From Apostichopus japonicus (Eukaryota; Echinodermata; Holothuroidea; Aspidochirotida; Stichopodidae), in the NCBI RefSeq assembly GCF_037975245.1, contig NC_092562.1, positions 6,797,501-6,861,500 on the forward strand: a stretch of 64,000 nt of DNA. The letters are read 5' to 3'. Shown here piece after piece: positions 24,895-38,480 of this stretch (positions are counted from its first letter, which is position 1; each line of letters starts with the position of its first letter). The notes below the pieces were generated by a model. It did no database searches. It saw only the letters and a program-made list of their open reading frames with translations, and was not told the DNA's origin. The position numbers and the translations under genes were made by a program.

Positions 24895-27800
24895 ATGACT
24901 TCAAAGCGGTCAGACATATCCAGCACTCCTAACAGGATTTGTCTTTGGGCTCATCCAAGGACTATATCCACTGCCTTTGAGAAATGTATCTCTTTTATCG
25001 ATGGTGCACAGATATGGCATGAGCCTTACGTGTCCTGTTACTTGAACCAGTTATTTACTAGCCCAGACACCTTTGGCAAGTTTCCAAAGCTGGTTAATTT
25101 CTTGCAACAATTTGGGAAAGCGAAAGCGCTACTTGATGCAGGAGGCCATATCTATCAAGGTGGTAACCTACAGCCAGCAACAAATTTCAGGTGAGTGAGC
25201 CGGAGAATTTGCGAATAGTCTCGACTTCATCATAAAGCTGTACGCAAATGTTGACATAATTGCATTTTACCTTCTCGCAGTTGGACAAAATAATGAAGTC
25301 ATTTAAAGGTCATCATTGCCTGCATGTATGGACCCCAAATATCAGTACGATAAATTGGTTCAACCTTTAGTTTATTGAGGTATTTGCCTGGACATCATTC
25401 TGACTCTCTTCTTACTAATTATAGGCATTGAAGTGTATTAAAGGCATTGTTCTTGTTGACATTGATGATCGCTATTTAAATTACAATGCTGATGAAGTTT
25501 AAGACTACGAGGCCTGGAAGGGTAGACTAATAGTTGGCGCTATTCATGTGGCTGGGCGTACTAACTTACTAGTGTATAATTCAAACCGTTAGAGGTATAG
25601 AGTCTTTTACAAATCGTATTAATATTGTTCTTACTGACAAGTTTTTTGTTGATGTGACTGTGTCCTTGAAAAAATCTCTTCGCGCTCCACGTGGAGACAA
25701 TTTTGTATTCTCCAAGACAGTATCCAACTTGAACACGACCAGCTGGTTTATGTAGTGTTGTGTATTTATGTATGATCACTGTCCCTCTGTATGTGTCAGT
25801 CATCACTCTAGTATAGACATTTAAAAAAAAGATTTTGTATTCCGAATTATTAGACTATAATATGGATACGTGTTTGCTTTACAGACTAAACCATGCATTG
25901 TTTACTTGCATTGTTTATCTTCACCAAGAGAGTTATCTTAATTAGTTATCATAATCATCTGCTAGTTTCTATTCTTAGAACAGACCATATGAGATTATGT
26001 CTCTTATCAAGCCAGCCGTATACTGGAGTTTAAGCTCCTTATCGCAAGATAATCAAAGTCCACAGCAGAGTCAAGTGACAAATAAAAGGTCTATTAATCT
26101 GTATCGGAAAATTAATCGACTTGCATTTGTTTGTTTTCTTTATGTAAGTCGTTCTATATTGCCAAGCTATTTCTCGATAGCTTGTAACCTATGTAAAAGA
26201 CAAATTAGGTGCTTAAACACTTCAAAGAGAATCAGTTCTAATTTTACAATGATAGTAAACATATTGAAGTAATTAAGGTAAATCAATTACCTCTCTGAGT
26301 AATTTGCATACAGAAGGTTTCGATGTAGGCTAAAGTTACCTCGATTGCTGAGTACATATGAACGATTATGGTAAACGGCATGCAGTTATAGTGCGACCAC
26401 AAATCTATGTTACCTATGGCATACATGCATGCAGTAGGTGGCTACCGTTTCTGTTATAAAGGTAGTCAGATACCTCAATTCATTTCGAGTGTGACGCTTC
26501 GCTTGGCTGAATTGTCTGTACGTGTGGAGGTGTGTTTATTGTCCGTGTCTATACAGTACAGAATGGGTAATAGGATACGGTACGAGATAACGACCCCTTT
26601 GCGCAGGCGTGCAGAAAGGTTCACAAGATCTGTACATATATGACTGTGTTTTATGTGCAGGTTGTGTTACGTGATACTTTACAGCAACAATGAATATAGT
26701 TACAAATTAGCTACAGATTAGTATACATCATCGGCATATCTGACTACATTAATTATGATGAACCATATTGCTCAAGGCGTATACATGGGCGTAGCGAAGG
26801 GGTTTTTGTTGGGGGGGTGTGGAGAATTTGATTTCCCGACGGATCTGGAAGTGGTGACTGAAATGGGGGAGGGGTCTAAGGGGAGGGGGTGTCCCCCTCC
26901 CTTTTGGCAATTTTTTAGTTTTGAAACGTCCTTAGATGCAATCTGGTGCATATTTCAAGTCAAATTTGATTTGCCGACGGATCTGGAAGTGGTGACTGAA
27001 ATGGGGGAGGGGTCTAATTTTGCAATTTTTTAGTTTTGAAACGTCCTTAGATGCAATCTGGTGCATATTTTAAGTCAAATTTGATTTGCCGACGGATCTG
27101 GAAGTGGTGACTGAAATGGGGGAGGGGTCTAAGGGTAGGGGGTCTACCCCTCCCCTTTGGAAAAATTAGTTTGAACGTCCTTAGATGCAATCTGGTGCAT
27201 ATTTTAAGTCAAATTTGGCACGGAAGAAGCTCCCGTTCTCCTTTTTCTATTCAGCTTTCCTTCTTTCTTCCCCTTCCGCTCTCTTCACCTTTTCTCCTTT
27301 TGCCGACAGACCCAAAATTTGCCGACAGCGACCAAATTATTGGAGGGGTGTGACACCCCCCACACCCCCCGCTCGCTACGCCCCTGGGCGTATACATATC
27401 TTCAACACACCATCATATCTAATGAGCCTCTTGTTTTCTATAAACATCATACCGCTCTTAGGCTGCAGTGAACAGATTGATAAATGCTTTGTGCTACAGC
27501 GAAGCATATACCCATACATAATAATAATAAATAGTATCCGGTATTAAGTTATTGATGTATTTTACCAATAACAAGTTAGTAAGTGCAGACAAGATACTTT
27601 GTAAAGTCACCCCCCCCCCCTTCCCGTTGGAGTTGAAATCTGTAGCTTTCATGCAATGTCAATTTAAGTCATCATTCCCACTATCATCTTCTGGTGAAAA
27701 TGTGTGATTATTTAGATGTGTCCATTCCCAGACATCATAGAGTGTCTAATGAGACACCGTCTCATGCAGTGATTAAGAATGCAAGGTTCCGGTAATGAAA

Positions 27801-29351
27801 AGAGTTGAAAAGTTGGGCCCGATGATAATTACTTTCTATTGTCCTTGGGTCAATAATGTTGACTTGTTTCTGTTTTCTATTTTAGCTATGAGTGGGTTAA
27901 GGAACAGCTGGAGAAACCTCTTGAAGGGGGCAAGAAATTCTTGTTTCTCAAAGACATGGCTTTTGGTATCGACGGCAACTATGACAAGCTCCCCGACGTA
28001 AGTATGACAATTCTACAGCTGGTGGAGAAAGATTAGGTAGTCAGGTGTAGTCGGATGCAGTTATTTGTAGTCGGATGTATCCGTATGTAGCCGGGCGTAG
28101 TAAGATATAGTTGGGTGTTGTACTCTGTAATTTAAACACAACTGAATGCTATTATATAATGATGAAGTACAATAATCCTAGATCTGGGTTGCGGGAGTCT
28201 GTAATCTGACTAACATATAACATATCAATCGGTTGTTGTGCTCTGTAATTTAAACACAACTGAATGATATTATATAATGATGAAGTACAATAATCCTAGA
28301 TCTGGGTTGCGGGAGTCTGTAATCTGACTAACATATAACATATATCGGTTATTGTGCTCTGTAATTTAAACACAACTGAATGCTATTATATAATGATGAA
28401 GTACAATAATCCTAGATCTGGGTTGCGGGAGTCTGTAATCTGACTAACATATAACATATCAATCGGTTGTTGTGCATGCTCTGTAATTTAAACACAACTG
28501 AATGATATTATATAATGATGAAGTACAATAATCCTAGATCTGGGTTGCGGGAGTCTGTAATCTGACTAACATATAACATATCAATCGGTTGTTGTGCTCT
28601 GTAATTTAAACACAACTGAATGCTATTATATAATGATGAAGTACAATAATCCTAGATCTGGGTTGCGGGAGTCTGTATTCTGACTAACATATAACATATC
28701 AATAGGTTAAACTGACTGTTTTTCATATTGCGTCAGCAGTAGTATGGTAAGATCCCGTCAAATGGTAATTATTCCTGCAAAATGTTTAATAGCGCCAATA
28801 TGTATTGTTTTTTTCAGGTACCGCTAAAGCATACATTTTTGATTCGTCATACACACCGTCAAGCCCTATCGGCTAGGAGGTTATTGATGCACCTGTACGA
28901 CCACCAAGGGGACCCTGATGATTTCGATTTAGGTACAGAGCATCCCTTCATGGCATGGGAGAAACTCTCTCCTGATCCTCTCTACAAATGGTGGAACTAC
29001 GTCCGTGAAAATATCGATCCAAATCCGATAGTGATCGATGCAGATGATCTCCAAAATCATCCAGAGGAAATTATGCAGAAGTACTGCTCGGCGGTTGGTA
29101 TTCCATTCGAAAAGAAGCATCTCCAATGGGAATCGAGCGATGAATCTCTAAAACACTTCTATGGTTCACTTGAACAGTTGGTCTGGGGTAAAAATGAACA
29201 TATCTACGATGCAGCTTTCATGTCTTCTAGCTTCCTACCGTTAAAAGGCAAGATAGTTGAGACTCTTCCCAAGGGAGTTGTTGGATATGAACAAGAATTC
29301 CGAGACGGTTATAAAGTGATGTATGAGACCCGGATAAAACCGGACTTGTAA
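24895..29351 (+). CDS. P-loop sulfotransferase-like protein, paralog A (BCAT-like annotation group), three exons
   Basis: Exons 24895-25190, 27886-27997 and 28818-29351 join (phases 2 and 0, all GT/AG) into 942 nt, 313 aa. Residues 21-30 (PRTISTAFEK) resemble the 5'-phosphosulfate-binding loop of sulfotransferases. FLIRHTHRQALSARR (about 144-157) resembles the 3'-phosphate-binding motif, with Arg146 and Ser154 at the expected spacing. No signal peptide or membrane segment is seen, so a cytosolic enzyme or nucleotide-binding protein is likely; the substrate is unknown. Databases often call such proteins branched-chain-amino-acid aminotransferase-like because a related P-loop domain is fused to an aminotransferase in plants. 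No aminotransferase (PLP) domain is present here, so that name would mislead. The start at 24895 has A at -3. Paralog A is more diverged than B and C: PRT replaces PRS and IRHTHR replaces IR(H/N)PHR. Intron 1 holds a hAT-like element and intron 2 a 118-bp tandem repeat. Confidence 0.9.
25191..26783. other. Gene A intron 1, part before the hAT-like element
   Basis: AT-rich intron sequence without another supported feature. Short reading frames such as those near 25997-26272 and 26407-26643 begin at non-ATG or unsupported codons and show no domain. Confidence 0.55.
26784..27386. mobile_element. hAT-like non-autonomous transposon with internal tandem repeats
   Basis: The element begins CATGGGCGTAGCG and ends CGCTACGCCCCTG. 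It is flanked by a perfect 8-bp duplication GGCGTATA (26776-26783 and 27387-27394). Internally, a module containing CCGACGGATCTGGAAGTGGT recurs three times at roughly 125-150-bp spacing. It has no transposase frame and sits in intron 1 of gene A. Confidence 0.85.
28100..28705 (+). repeat. 118-bp tandem repeat in gene A intron 2
   Basis: Five nearly identical units, each containing CTGTAATTTAAACACAACTG and CCTAGATCTGGGTTGCGGGA. The units differ at a few positions (GCT/GAT before ATTATATAA; small indels at the junction). A degenerate GTAGTCGGATG-like run (28035-28100) precedes them. Confidence 0.92.
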
Positions 29352-29914
29352 GTAAATTGATAATATACCTGATGTTATCCATAAAGCTAATGAGAGAGAT
29401 ATACTGTGTATGTGAAGGAATCAAGTTAATTACTGCCGGAGGCATTTGGGGTGTATACGATTGTGATAGCTACTGTGATGCCTACCGGCTTGTGAAGACT
29501 TAAATACGATCTTAGTGTTTTAACGTCATTCTTGATATGTAGAGCCACCTTAACGAGTGAGATAAACATTGTTATTTTTTGGACTCACCAGACGCGTCAA
29601 AACCCTTGTAAAACACAATAAGTTCAATATATGGCTTGCTGATCATTTGAAGTCAATGGTTAAAACTGAAAATATTGTGCACATGTGTTACATTAAAATG
29701 TTCCCGTATCAAATGAGGCATAGAAGCACTAAACCTTTTGATTTGGTTTATGTTTTCTGTATATTTTTCTGAAACTCCAATTCAATAGTTCCCTTTATAT
29801 ATACCATAATGCTGTGGTGTCATATGCTTTACATCAAATAACAGGATTAACTATAAATATTAATAAGACACTGAAAACTGTTTTATAAATATTTGATCTG
29901 ATTCCATGAACCGT

Positions 29915-29936
29915 AATAAAGACACGAATCAATAAA
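29915..29936 (+). promoter_or_regulatory. Candidate polyadenylation signals of gene A
   Basis: AATAAA at 29915-29920 and 29931-29936, about 565-585 bp after the stop codon at 29349-29351. No earlier close match was noted. Confidence 0.4.
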
Positions 29937-31309
29937 ATCAACAAATGAAGAAATTCACGCAGATTGCCCGATAGACTGAACTCGAGAAAATCACCGACAG
30001 TGATTCGACTAACCCTTTAATTATTATTATTCTCTACATATACAGAGTGAATGTAATATGTACTATGATATTCTTCTTAAGCACACATATAGATAAAACA
30101 GGGTAGTTATTCAATATTTGGAACGGAATTGTTAAAACAATAACCTATATGGTTCAATTTCATATAATTTAAATGCATAGAGGATATACCATATAACGTT
30201 TAATATACACAGCTTGTATTACTGTTTACTTCAGAATGAAAATTCAGATTGTGGCAGTGGAGAATAATGCCAAACATTATTTTACAAGCATGTTATAATT
30301 ATGAAAATTTATATATTAAAGTAACAAGTGAATCAATATAGCAAAGGTTTGCATTTATATATGTAGCGTAGAAAGTAGTTTGTTCGTAAAATTTTATTAC
30401 TGCTATATATTAGAACCATGCTGGCATTTCTGCATATATCTTGTTCTTTTACAACTTTTAATATATCTGATATCCGACACAGTATAACTGCATTGATCCT
30501 CAATATTACCGGTGATACTCCGTAAGAGAAAATTGGTTGCATTCTGTTGTTGGCAAGTTTAGCATGCAATTACAGTTGCTAACAAGAAGGACACCCATTA
30601 AGACTGAGAACTGCCCAATCGGTATAGTATGGTTATTGGGCAGATTGTATTCCATGGAACGCCGAAAGGACTGATATGCTGTTGATGATCTGAAGACATG
30701 CCCAGAGTTTAAACTGATTTTGTGGTTGATGTACAACAAATATTTCACTGTTGTAAAATATGACATAACAGTCACATGATCTGCTTGCCAAATCAGTGAG
30801 CATGCAGAACAACATGTTTGCCCGATCCCTTCTTTGACGTTCCATAAATCTGTAGAGTCATAGACTTCGCTGTAATGATGTAAATATCACCTACTATACG
30901 TATAGATTGATTACTCTATGATACTTTTTGAGAATGTCAATCAATATGCCTGTATAGCTGGCAACGAAAACCAAAGCAGTTAACTATTCTGATACACTAT
31001 TCTCAGCCAAAGTTCATTTATGATGGCAACTTCGTTAACTATACACATCAGTTCCACATCCGGCAAACTATCTGTCGGTTCACTCCTCAGTTTACAGGTT
31101 TCCATGGAAATTGGCGATTGAATATCTAGAAAGAATGAAATCATGATTTTCTGCTTATGAACCATTCAGTGTCGTATAAGATTGTGGAAGCAGCTGTGGG
31201 CAATTTACTTACTGCTCATGGCTCACAGACGGGTCGTCCGACGTTATAATCATTATGAAATATGTTGTTGAAGAACACCAAACAAAAGCTAGAAATTCAT
31301 CATGTCATT
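29937..31309. other. Intergenic DNA
   Basis: AT-rich sequence with no gene, bounded repeat or RNA gene that I can support. Confidence 0.55.
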
Positions 31310-33400
31310 GAGAACCAGACAGCAAAACTGCAGTGTGGTTTCGATGATGCTACATGAATAATCTTATATGATTGTGACACACTAGGCTGTAGAGTATAGC
31401 CAGGATGAACAACATATACTTCAAAGTATAGTCCAGTAAAAAGCATTGAGATATGACAAACAATATTCACACTTGCAGCTGATAACCGAGATGGACACTT
31501 TTCTTGTATTCAGCATACAGATTGATCTCTACCAAAGACAACAGGCTTCTTCCCAAGCCTCGACAAAGATCTTTAAAAGTACTCGCTATTTGGGGACCGT
31601 CACTAGAAATAAACTCGCGAAAACGCAAGATTCACTCGCCACTATGATTGCTGTTCAAGTCTCCATAGTACAGATCTACAAAATCAATACTTTCTATGAA
31701 CAAAGGTTAGGCACTTAGGCAGATACATTGTGCTACGTAATAGCACATTGGAAAATTATATTTTCTGTGCAGTATGAAATTTAAACTTTTTTCAACCAAA
31801 AGTACGAGATGAACAAAGTAAAATCGCAGAATCATAAATAAGCAGTTATGCTTTCTGTAGTGTCTCAAACAATTAAACATAAAGCATCTGCAAAAATACT
31901 TAAGAAGATACGGCTACTGTTACATAGGGCTCATCTATAGTACTGGGTATGTACTATACAATAGCTATAGGTGTGCGCGAGTCCTTAGCCTATATAGTAT
32001 ACGGTACCTCACTGCTACTTTGAACCGCTACTCGATTAGTGCGATTTCGTACATATTTCCAATTCTTTATCTTATCTTTTAGTTGCAGATTGGTGTGCGA
32101 AAAAAATATCGCTATTACTCCATTACACTGCCTAAATCAAAGCGATCTTTTTAAATCGAAGGTTTGAAAGAGCATCTACCTTCTACTTGCAACTGGGTTG
32201 AGTGAACATTTTTGCTAAAAAACTATCAGCAATTAACAGCAAACTTGTCTCAAAACTCCTTTGATTGTTGTATATTTTGCGAATTATGACTGATGGCATG
32301 TAGGAAATGCCTTAAGAAGTAATTTAGGAGCTGTTTGGCCACCTTAAGTGTATCGGCATTCTGACACGAAACATCTTACCCTTCTTGTGTTTGTGTTAAC
32401 GAGCCCAATTTAATCCTACGCAGATCGGGATTACCAATGTTAATTGTTAGAGGTCTATATCGGGGCGGCTAGTACTATACTCTTCTGTGTGGGGATACCT
32501 GCGCATAACCTGTAATAAACATTTTTAATTGGTTGAGAAATTAATGTAGGAAGCCAACACATTTACGAATGTCTTTAAAACACGTAAGCTTAAACCGTTC
32601 CCTGTAATAAATTGTTATTCTAGATTTTAAATGATGCTTTCGCTGTTTTTATATGCTCCGTGCAGTTTGTGAAAATCTCCGCACATTAAAACTTCCAGTA
32701 CATAATGCACGTGCAGCTAGCGAACCATTCACACAGTTAATTCACATTGAGATTGGTCATTTATAAAAATCTAACTAGGCAACAGCTAAGTTTCGTAAAC
32801 GGCGCCTGGTCATTTTCCCAATATAACTACATCCAAACCTGAAGTTTTTATTTGGCACTGACTCACGACAAATGCGAAATACGACGTAAACCTTCAACAA
32901 CGGAAGCAAAGATTTAATGCAGGTCTGTGAGTCACAACGGTATCCTGCATTACGATGAACGTTGTGTGTACAAACAGAACCATTTGTAATGCAACGACGT
33001 ATGCGTCAGCGACATGGTTAATTCAACGTAACCTTCATCGTTGGTTCGCTAATAATATCTAGGGATGCCCATAGGCTATTTTCAATTGCCAACAACCTCT
33101 CCTATTCTTATGAGGCATCACGCACATGTTATCGAATATGCTGGTCGGTAGGAGACATGGTAGATTATAAAACAGGTTTCCACAATTTGGCATCTGGTGA
33201 CTCCAAATGACCTTTGACCTCTACTAAAACAATAGGCATCTTGTACTCAATGTGGTACACTTACTCATCAAATATGAGATTGGTCCAAGCTTCCCTTCTT
33301 AAGATATTGTGTTTACAAGCAAGGCGTCACACACATATACTAATCCGCCTGCATGACTGCATATAGGTTACGATTATCATCGAAACCAAAAATCAGAACT
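31310..33400 (-). repeat. Dispersed repeat family, longest copy (minus orientation)
   Basis: The left part (31310-31560) matches 44765-45015. The right part (about 32780-33400) matches 45090-45545 and, inverted, 22066-22590. The middle (about 31560-32750) is present only here, so the 44765-45545 copy looks internally deleted. No terminal inverted repeats, target duplication or coding domain was found, so the class is unresolved. Confidence 0.65.
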
Positions 33401-33703
33401 TGAACACATGTGGCTCGATGATGTCATATTTAGACTTGATCAAGTCTTAGTACATTGTGCGTCAACTGTTCATGCAAATTTAAGCCGTGTTGTCTCCTAA
33501 TTGTAAATGATGTTCATAGTTATCTCTATAACAAAGATCAATAATGGTGGTTAGGTTTGTGTCTCCTGCAATGCTTTTAGGGTGAACTAAACAGGTTCCT
33601 CTTTAAACTGTTCGTTTGTAATGGTTATTCATATCTATTGATCCATTTGCATCTAAATGTATAAGTAATGATCCACCTTATGAAGTACCTATGGTTACCC
33701 CGG

Positions 33704-34006
33704 TCATTTTGGGTCTTCACTAAGGCCTACTTCAAAGAAGCAATAGTCGTAGCAGGGTTGGTACAACGTTAAAAAATATTTGAAGGGGTCTCCAGTGGCT
33801 TCACCCTTGTATAGGGTTACATTTGTATATCTTCCCTGGAGATGTTGTTTTAAATCACATCGCACACATGCGTCATTATATCCATAGCTACATATTTGGG
33901 TTGTATATGAAGAGGAAAAAATATGCCAATTGTTTTCAGACAATATTTCATACAAGTCATGGCATAGTGCACCATTTACGAAAATAGCTTGGGAAAAGTT
34001 CAATTC
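33704..34006 (-). CDS. Candidate terminal exon of an unrecognised gene
   Basis: On the minus strand a pyrimidine-rich run ending TCCTCTGCAG (acceptor AG at 34008-34007) is followed at once by an open frame of 100 codons ending in TGA at 33706-33704. It has six cysteines, one N-glycosylation-type NVT and the sequences NDACVRCDLKQHLQG and YQPCYDYCFFEVG, suggesting a secreted or extracellular cysteine-bonded segment. No upstream exon could be joined with confidence. A minus-strand frame at 35164-34934 begins with a hydrophobic stretch, but from a TTG codon, and its phase does not fit. The domain is not one I recognise; a chance open frame remains possible. Confidence 0.35.
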   Translation of the reverse strand, partial: ELNFSQAIFVNGALCHDLYEILSENNWHIFSSSYTTQICSYGYNDACVRCDLKQHLQGRYTNVTLYKGEATGDPFKYFLTLYQPCYDYCFFEVGLSEDPK

Positions 34007-34009
34007 CTG

Positions 34010-36339
34010 CAGAGGATAAAAGAAATCACACTGTGTATTATTTATGACAGGTCATTTGGAGTGTTTATTGGCATGCGAGTGCATCACTGATAACATTATA
34101 TAGACGACATCGTTGTCGGATGCTTTCAATGTGCATAGCTCGACTGACGTGCTTTGCCGTGGGTGGTGCTGGGGGGGGGGTATGTGGGAGCCTTAACATT
34201 TCACATATAACTAAGGAAATCAATATATAGCTGCTCCTGATGTGGAAATAGAACATGGCGTGAAAGTTCCTCCTGTGACTGAAAAATGGAAAAGAATTGT
34301 TAAAGGTTATACTGTGTTGGTACAGTTTACAAGTATCATCGTTGAAAACTACATGAGTGACTGCGTGGTCGCTATAAATGTCAAAACTCAAAATACACTG
34401 GAAAAATATTGCCGCACTCAAGCATTTTTCACTCACTGAGATATTTATTTTCATATAAACGACGTAAACTATTTAAACATTCTGGGGAGTAATTTCGAGT
34501 AATTAAAAAACTCCTTCATGTGAGTAGACTTGAGCAGTGAGCAGCATTGTGTAGGATGCTACAGATGGGAGACCTACATACATTTTATTATCAGATGAGT
34601 TTCTCCTTTTGATGCAGTTTCTAAAACAATTGAGAAACAGAAAGGCGTACATAACCCTTTATTAAGACACTTAGACTTTGCTTCGACAAACAAGTTAACC
34701 TTATCATGAGATCGCATGATTCTCGTCTGTTAGTAATATCAGAATTGAAGCAATCAAGAACGTTCTCAAGTGGTTTATTTATCACCCTCATACAAGATTA
34801 TAACTCTTGACAAGATAAACAATGGGTTTACAATAGATACACACTCATGATAACACTTTGAACTTCAACGCCTCTATATACATGTTATGTGATAGCGCAA
34901 ATTCAACGCCTATAGACAACCCACATTTCGAAATTATTGGCGTTTTCTTAAATTGACATAAGTATCTAGGGCTCTAAACCCCGTATTCATGCGCAACATA
35001 TCATATATGTACAGTTCCATGCCTATTGTTCGTGAATAATAAAGTAACGCTAATGTCTCGTGTGGAATTTCGTTAATTAGCTCAACTTTTTTATTACCCT
35101 GCCATTTGATGAATGTTCGGCTGGCAAACTGGACAGAAAGCAGAAGTAAACATACAAGATCCAAATAGCCTAGATTATTGAAGTGATTTAGTTATATCTT
35201 GTCATATGGTAATTCCATTGATATATTCGTGATATAGCTACAGATAGGCCTATATCAACTTTTTTTTATCAGATAAATATGCTTCTACAAGTCTACGAGG
35301 ATTAAGGACATGATCGAGTCTCAATGACCTGAAAGAACAACTCATTTTTCAATACACGTTATTTAATTCTCCTTTAACACCGTACTCGTGTAGAATGTGC
35401 CGCATACACTGTTCATCGTGCGGATATAGACTGCGCGTGCGCCGTAGTAAAAATACAGACTGCACAATACACTTATATATATACTGTGTTTATCGTACCC
35501 TTATGAGAAAACAAGGTAGCAGTATTGAGGTGTTCATCTATCACGCAACGATTTCTACAAGGGCGAATCCAGAAGTTTATAAAGAAGGGAATTTGTTCCA
35601 TGGGGCGAATTCGATTCCCTGCTGAGGGAGGTGGAATCTGGTGGTTGTCCCTCATAAAAAAAAAATGAAAGTTTTAAATGTGAAATGGTGCGTTTTGAGT
35701 CATACATAGAAAATAAATTAAGCGTAAATGCAAGGTTGTGCTAATAACTACTTTTGAACACCACCACCACACCACAGTGTATGACTACCTCTAAAGTATG
35801 CAGCAATTACCCCCCTCCCCCCTTCCAAGCCCTATATTCAGACAACTACGGTTTGTAACCTCCACCCCCTCACCTCCCTTCACCAAGGGTCCCTACATAT
35901 CAAAAGCTTATCATAAAAATAAAGTTTGATACATGCGACAAGCAGTCATATCAATGTAGGCCGAGTTCCTACATGTTACATCTTTTAGTGATGGTTTCAT
36001 CAGTGCCTAATTCCAAATATTTATAGCCGCGTATCACTGATACAATGCTTAAAATGGCTTCAAAATAAATAACTCTTTATCTTAAAACTTGAGAGAAGAT
36101 TATAAATTAGATTCGTGATAAAATGTTGATGACATTTATAGACAATGATCTGAGGTGTAATATTTGATTATAATAGACTAATGTACTGAAAGTAGATGGT
36201 TGTATACCAAATACTAAAGTTGCAGAAAACGTTTTCGCTTCCCACGGGATTATTTGAAGTAATTAGATTGTTTAACCTGTTAAGTTTTGCTCCTCGCAAA
36301 AGATCCAACTATAAGTTGGAAAATAAAAGCTTGAAGTGA
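34010..36339. other. Intergenic DNA
   Basis: AT-rich, with a poly-G run near 34171-34180 and C-rich patches near 35811-35822. Short frames at 34242-34439 (+) and 34934-35164 (-) lack start codons or splice context strong enough to call. Confidence 0.5.
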
Positions 36340-36665
36340 ACAACCACTTCAGTCCAATTAAGGGTAGTTGGACTACTGAGACTAGTTGGACTGAGGTAAG
36401 TTGGAGGTGAGTAGGACTGGGGGTAGTCGGCGGATGTAAGAATAATGTAGGACTGATGTAGTACTGATAGCCAGCTATTTGTGTAGGTCTGATGGTAGTT
36501 GGACTACTGAGACTAGTTGGACTGAGGGTAGTTGGACTACTGAGACTAGTTGGACTGAGGGTAGTTGGACTACTGAGACTAGTTGGACTGATGGTAGTTG
36601 GGGGAGTAGGGCTGGGAGTAGTCGGCTGATGTAGGATATAATGTAGGACTGATGTAATACTGACA
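36340..36665 (+). repeat. 33-bp tandem repeat with a larger duplicated frame
   Basis: Units of about 33 bp containing GTTGGACTACTGAGACTAGT occur in one leading copy (about 36364) and a run of three more (about 36492-36595). Each group is followed by a related block with GTAGTCGG.TGATGTA and ATGTAGGACTGATGTA, so the whole looks like a duplicated larger unit. Confidence 0.85.
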
Positions 36666-38472
36666 TTCTGATACTTTAATAATCACTTAGCATGATGAAA
36701 AGTATGACTTTCTCAATCCTTATAAGGTCCGTACATCATGCGTGGCATCGTTCTCCACGATGTGACTTGTTATTCCAAGCACTGTAAACTGTCTCAATGG
36801 TACCGTATATGCCTGTACTGAACTTATTAGTTCATGGAAACAAATGTTAACAAATGACAACTATCCAAGTCCAGTTTGGGTTATACGTTTACTTGATTGA
36901 ATTTGAGGATATTTACATGTGGCTGTTGAACTATAACGCCACCCCCCCCCCGCACCACCCCAAAAGTGTATGTATGTCTTTTTCAGTTCATATCTACCAG
37001 GCAATCTCATGGTTTTGTTGGTGCTGGATACACCAGGCCTATTTGCAACTAGAAATGGATAAAGTTGAAGATCCCTTTCGAGCTACATAATATATCGAGA
37101 AAGACCCCCCCCCCCCCATAAACATGATTTATGTTGGTAGGGTATAACTTTATGCAGTGAAGTGTGGAAACAACTCATTCTTATCACACTATAGTTGCTT
37201 CGTCTGACATTTTCTGTTTATTTTACTTGTTTATTTATTTTTTTGGTCCCTGGGCATATCTACAGCTCTAGTTTACTTTGTATTCGACAGCTCTCTGATT
37301 CCAATTTTACGGTGGCTATAACGAAAAGGACTTCTTTTGACAATATGCAAGAAATTGAAAAAGAAAAAGAAGCATGTGCCAACGTTTTCCTTCAAAGGGT
37401 TATAACGTTATAATGTGGGGCGTCACGTTGTCCGGGTTTTAGAATAAAGTACTCCTAATATCTTTAAAAACAGAAGCGAAAGATGGTTAAAACCTACTGA
37501 TGCGACCGATTATGAATTCAAATAAAAGGGAAAGAATTGAAGAGTTAGAGTTGTTGTACATGCTCTAAACACCTGACAGACTTTAACCTTGTGTTGTATT
37601 TTAAAGTACAACTGTAAATACAAAGTGCGTGATTGAGTGAAGATGCGATAATAAAGGAATGATTAATAAGCCGATAACAAATGTGAACATTGATGATAGC
37701 AAGATATAAATGTTTGTAACATTCATGTCTACAGAAGGCATGATATGCGGTACTATCTAGTATGACATACCCTGCGATCAATGCTGTCATATACATCTGA
37801 TTGTATTGTGATTTATCTAGGCCTATATGTTGTTATGTATATAAAATGATTTGAGAGTAAACGTATATACTAACCAGGGAGCACCGGAACTTTTTTTTTT
37901 TATTCCTTGTGCTATTTTTCTGTGCTATATCTTAAAAGATAGCCTAGGCTGCCTTGATGAAAATCTGAAAGGGCTCACTCTCAAATGTTCACACAGCCCC
38001 CACTCCACCCCTGGGGGTGGGGAGGGGTAAAATTGAGATTATTTAAAGTATGGCATTGTGGATATCAAATTAAAGGAAATAATACCAGTAATCCATATTT
38101 CACAATGCTGAGAGGTGGAACCCTCAATGCTCTCATATTCCCCGTGAATTAGGGGAACCCAGGGAAAGGTCAAAATGGTATTTCATATAATAAATGAATA
38201 ATATAGATATAGATATGACTATCAAATGAAAGGAAAAAACACAAGGAATATTAATCTACATGTTACTATTATATATGAAGACCTTTACCGAAAATATTAA
38301 TCTACACCCACTGTTGGCTCGGCTGGGCAACGTGGGTGGGTGGGTGGGTGGGTGGGCGGGTGGGGTTGAAAAGGAATAATGGGTATCAAATGATAGAAAT
38401 TACATAAGGAATTTTTATAAGGATAAAAGTGATACTCCCAAACTTTGTCTCATATGCTCACTTTTAGGATGG
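36666..38472. other. Intergenic DNA with simple repeats
   Basis: Contains poly-C tracts (about 36941-36950 and 37106-37118) and a (GGGT)n run at about 38333-38364. No gene is supported. Confidence 0.55.
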
Positions 38473-38480
38473 GGTGGGGG

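Noticed and set aside
34242-34439. 65-codon plus-strand frame following a TATATAG
   Set aside because: The acceptor lacks a pyrimidine tract, no ATG precedes it in good context and no partner exon was found.
34934-35164. Signal-peptide-like minus-strand frame as first exon for 34006-33704
   Set aside because: Starts at TTG, and the possible donor has a phase that does not match the downstream exon.
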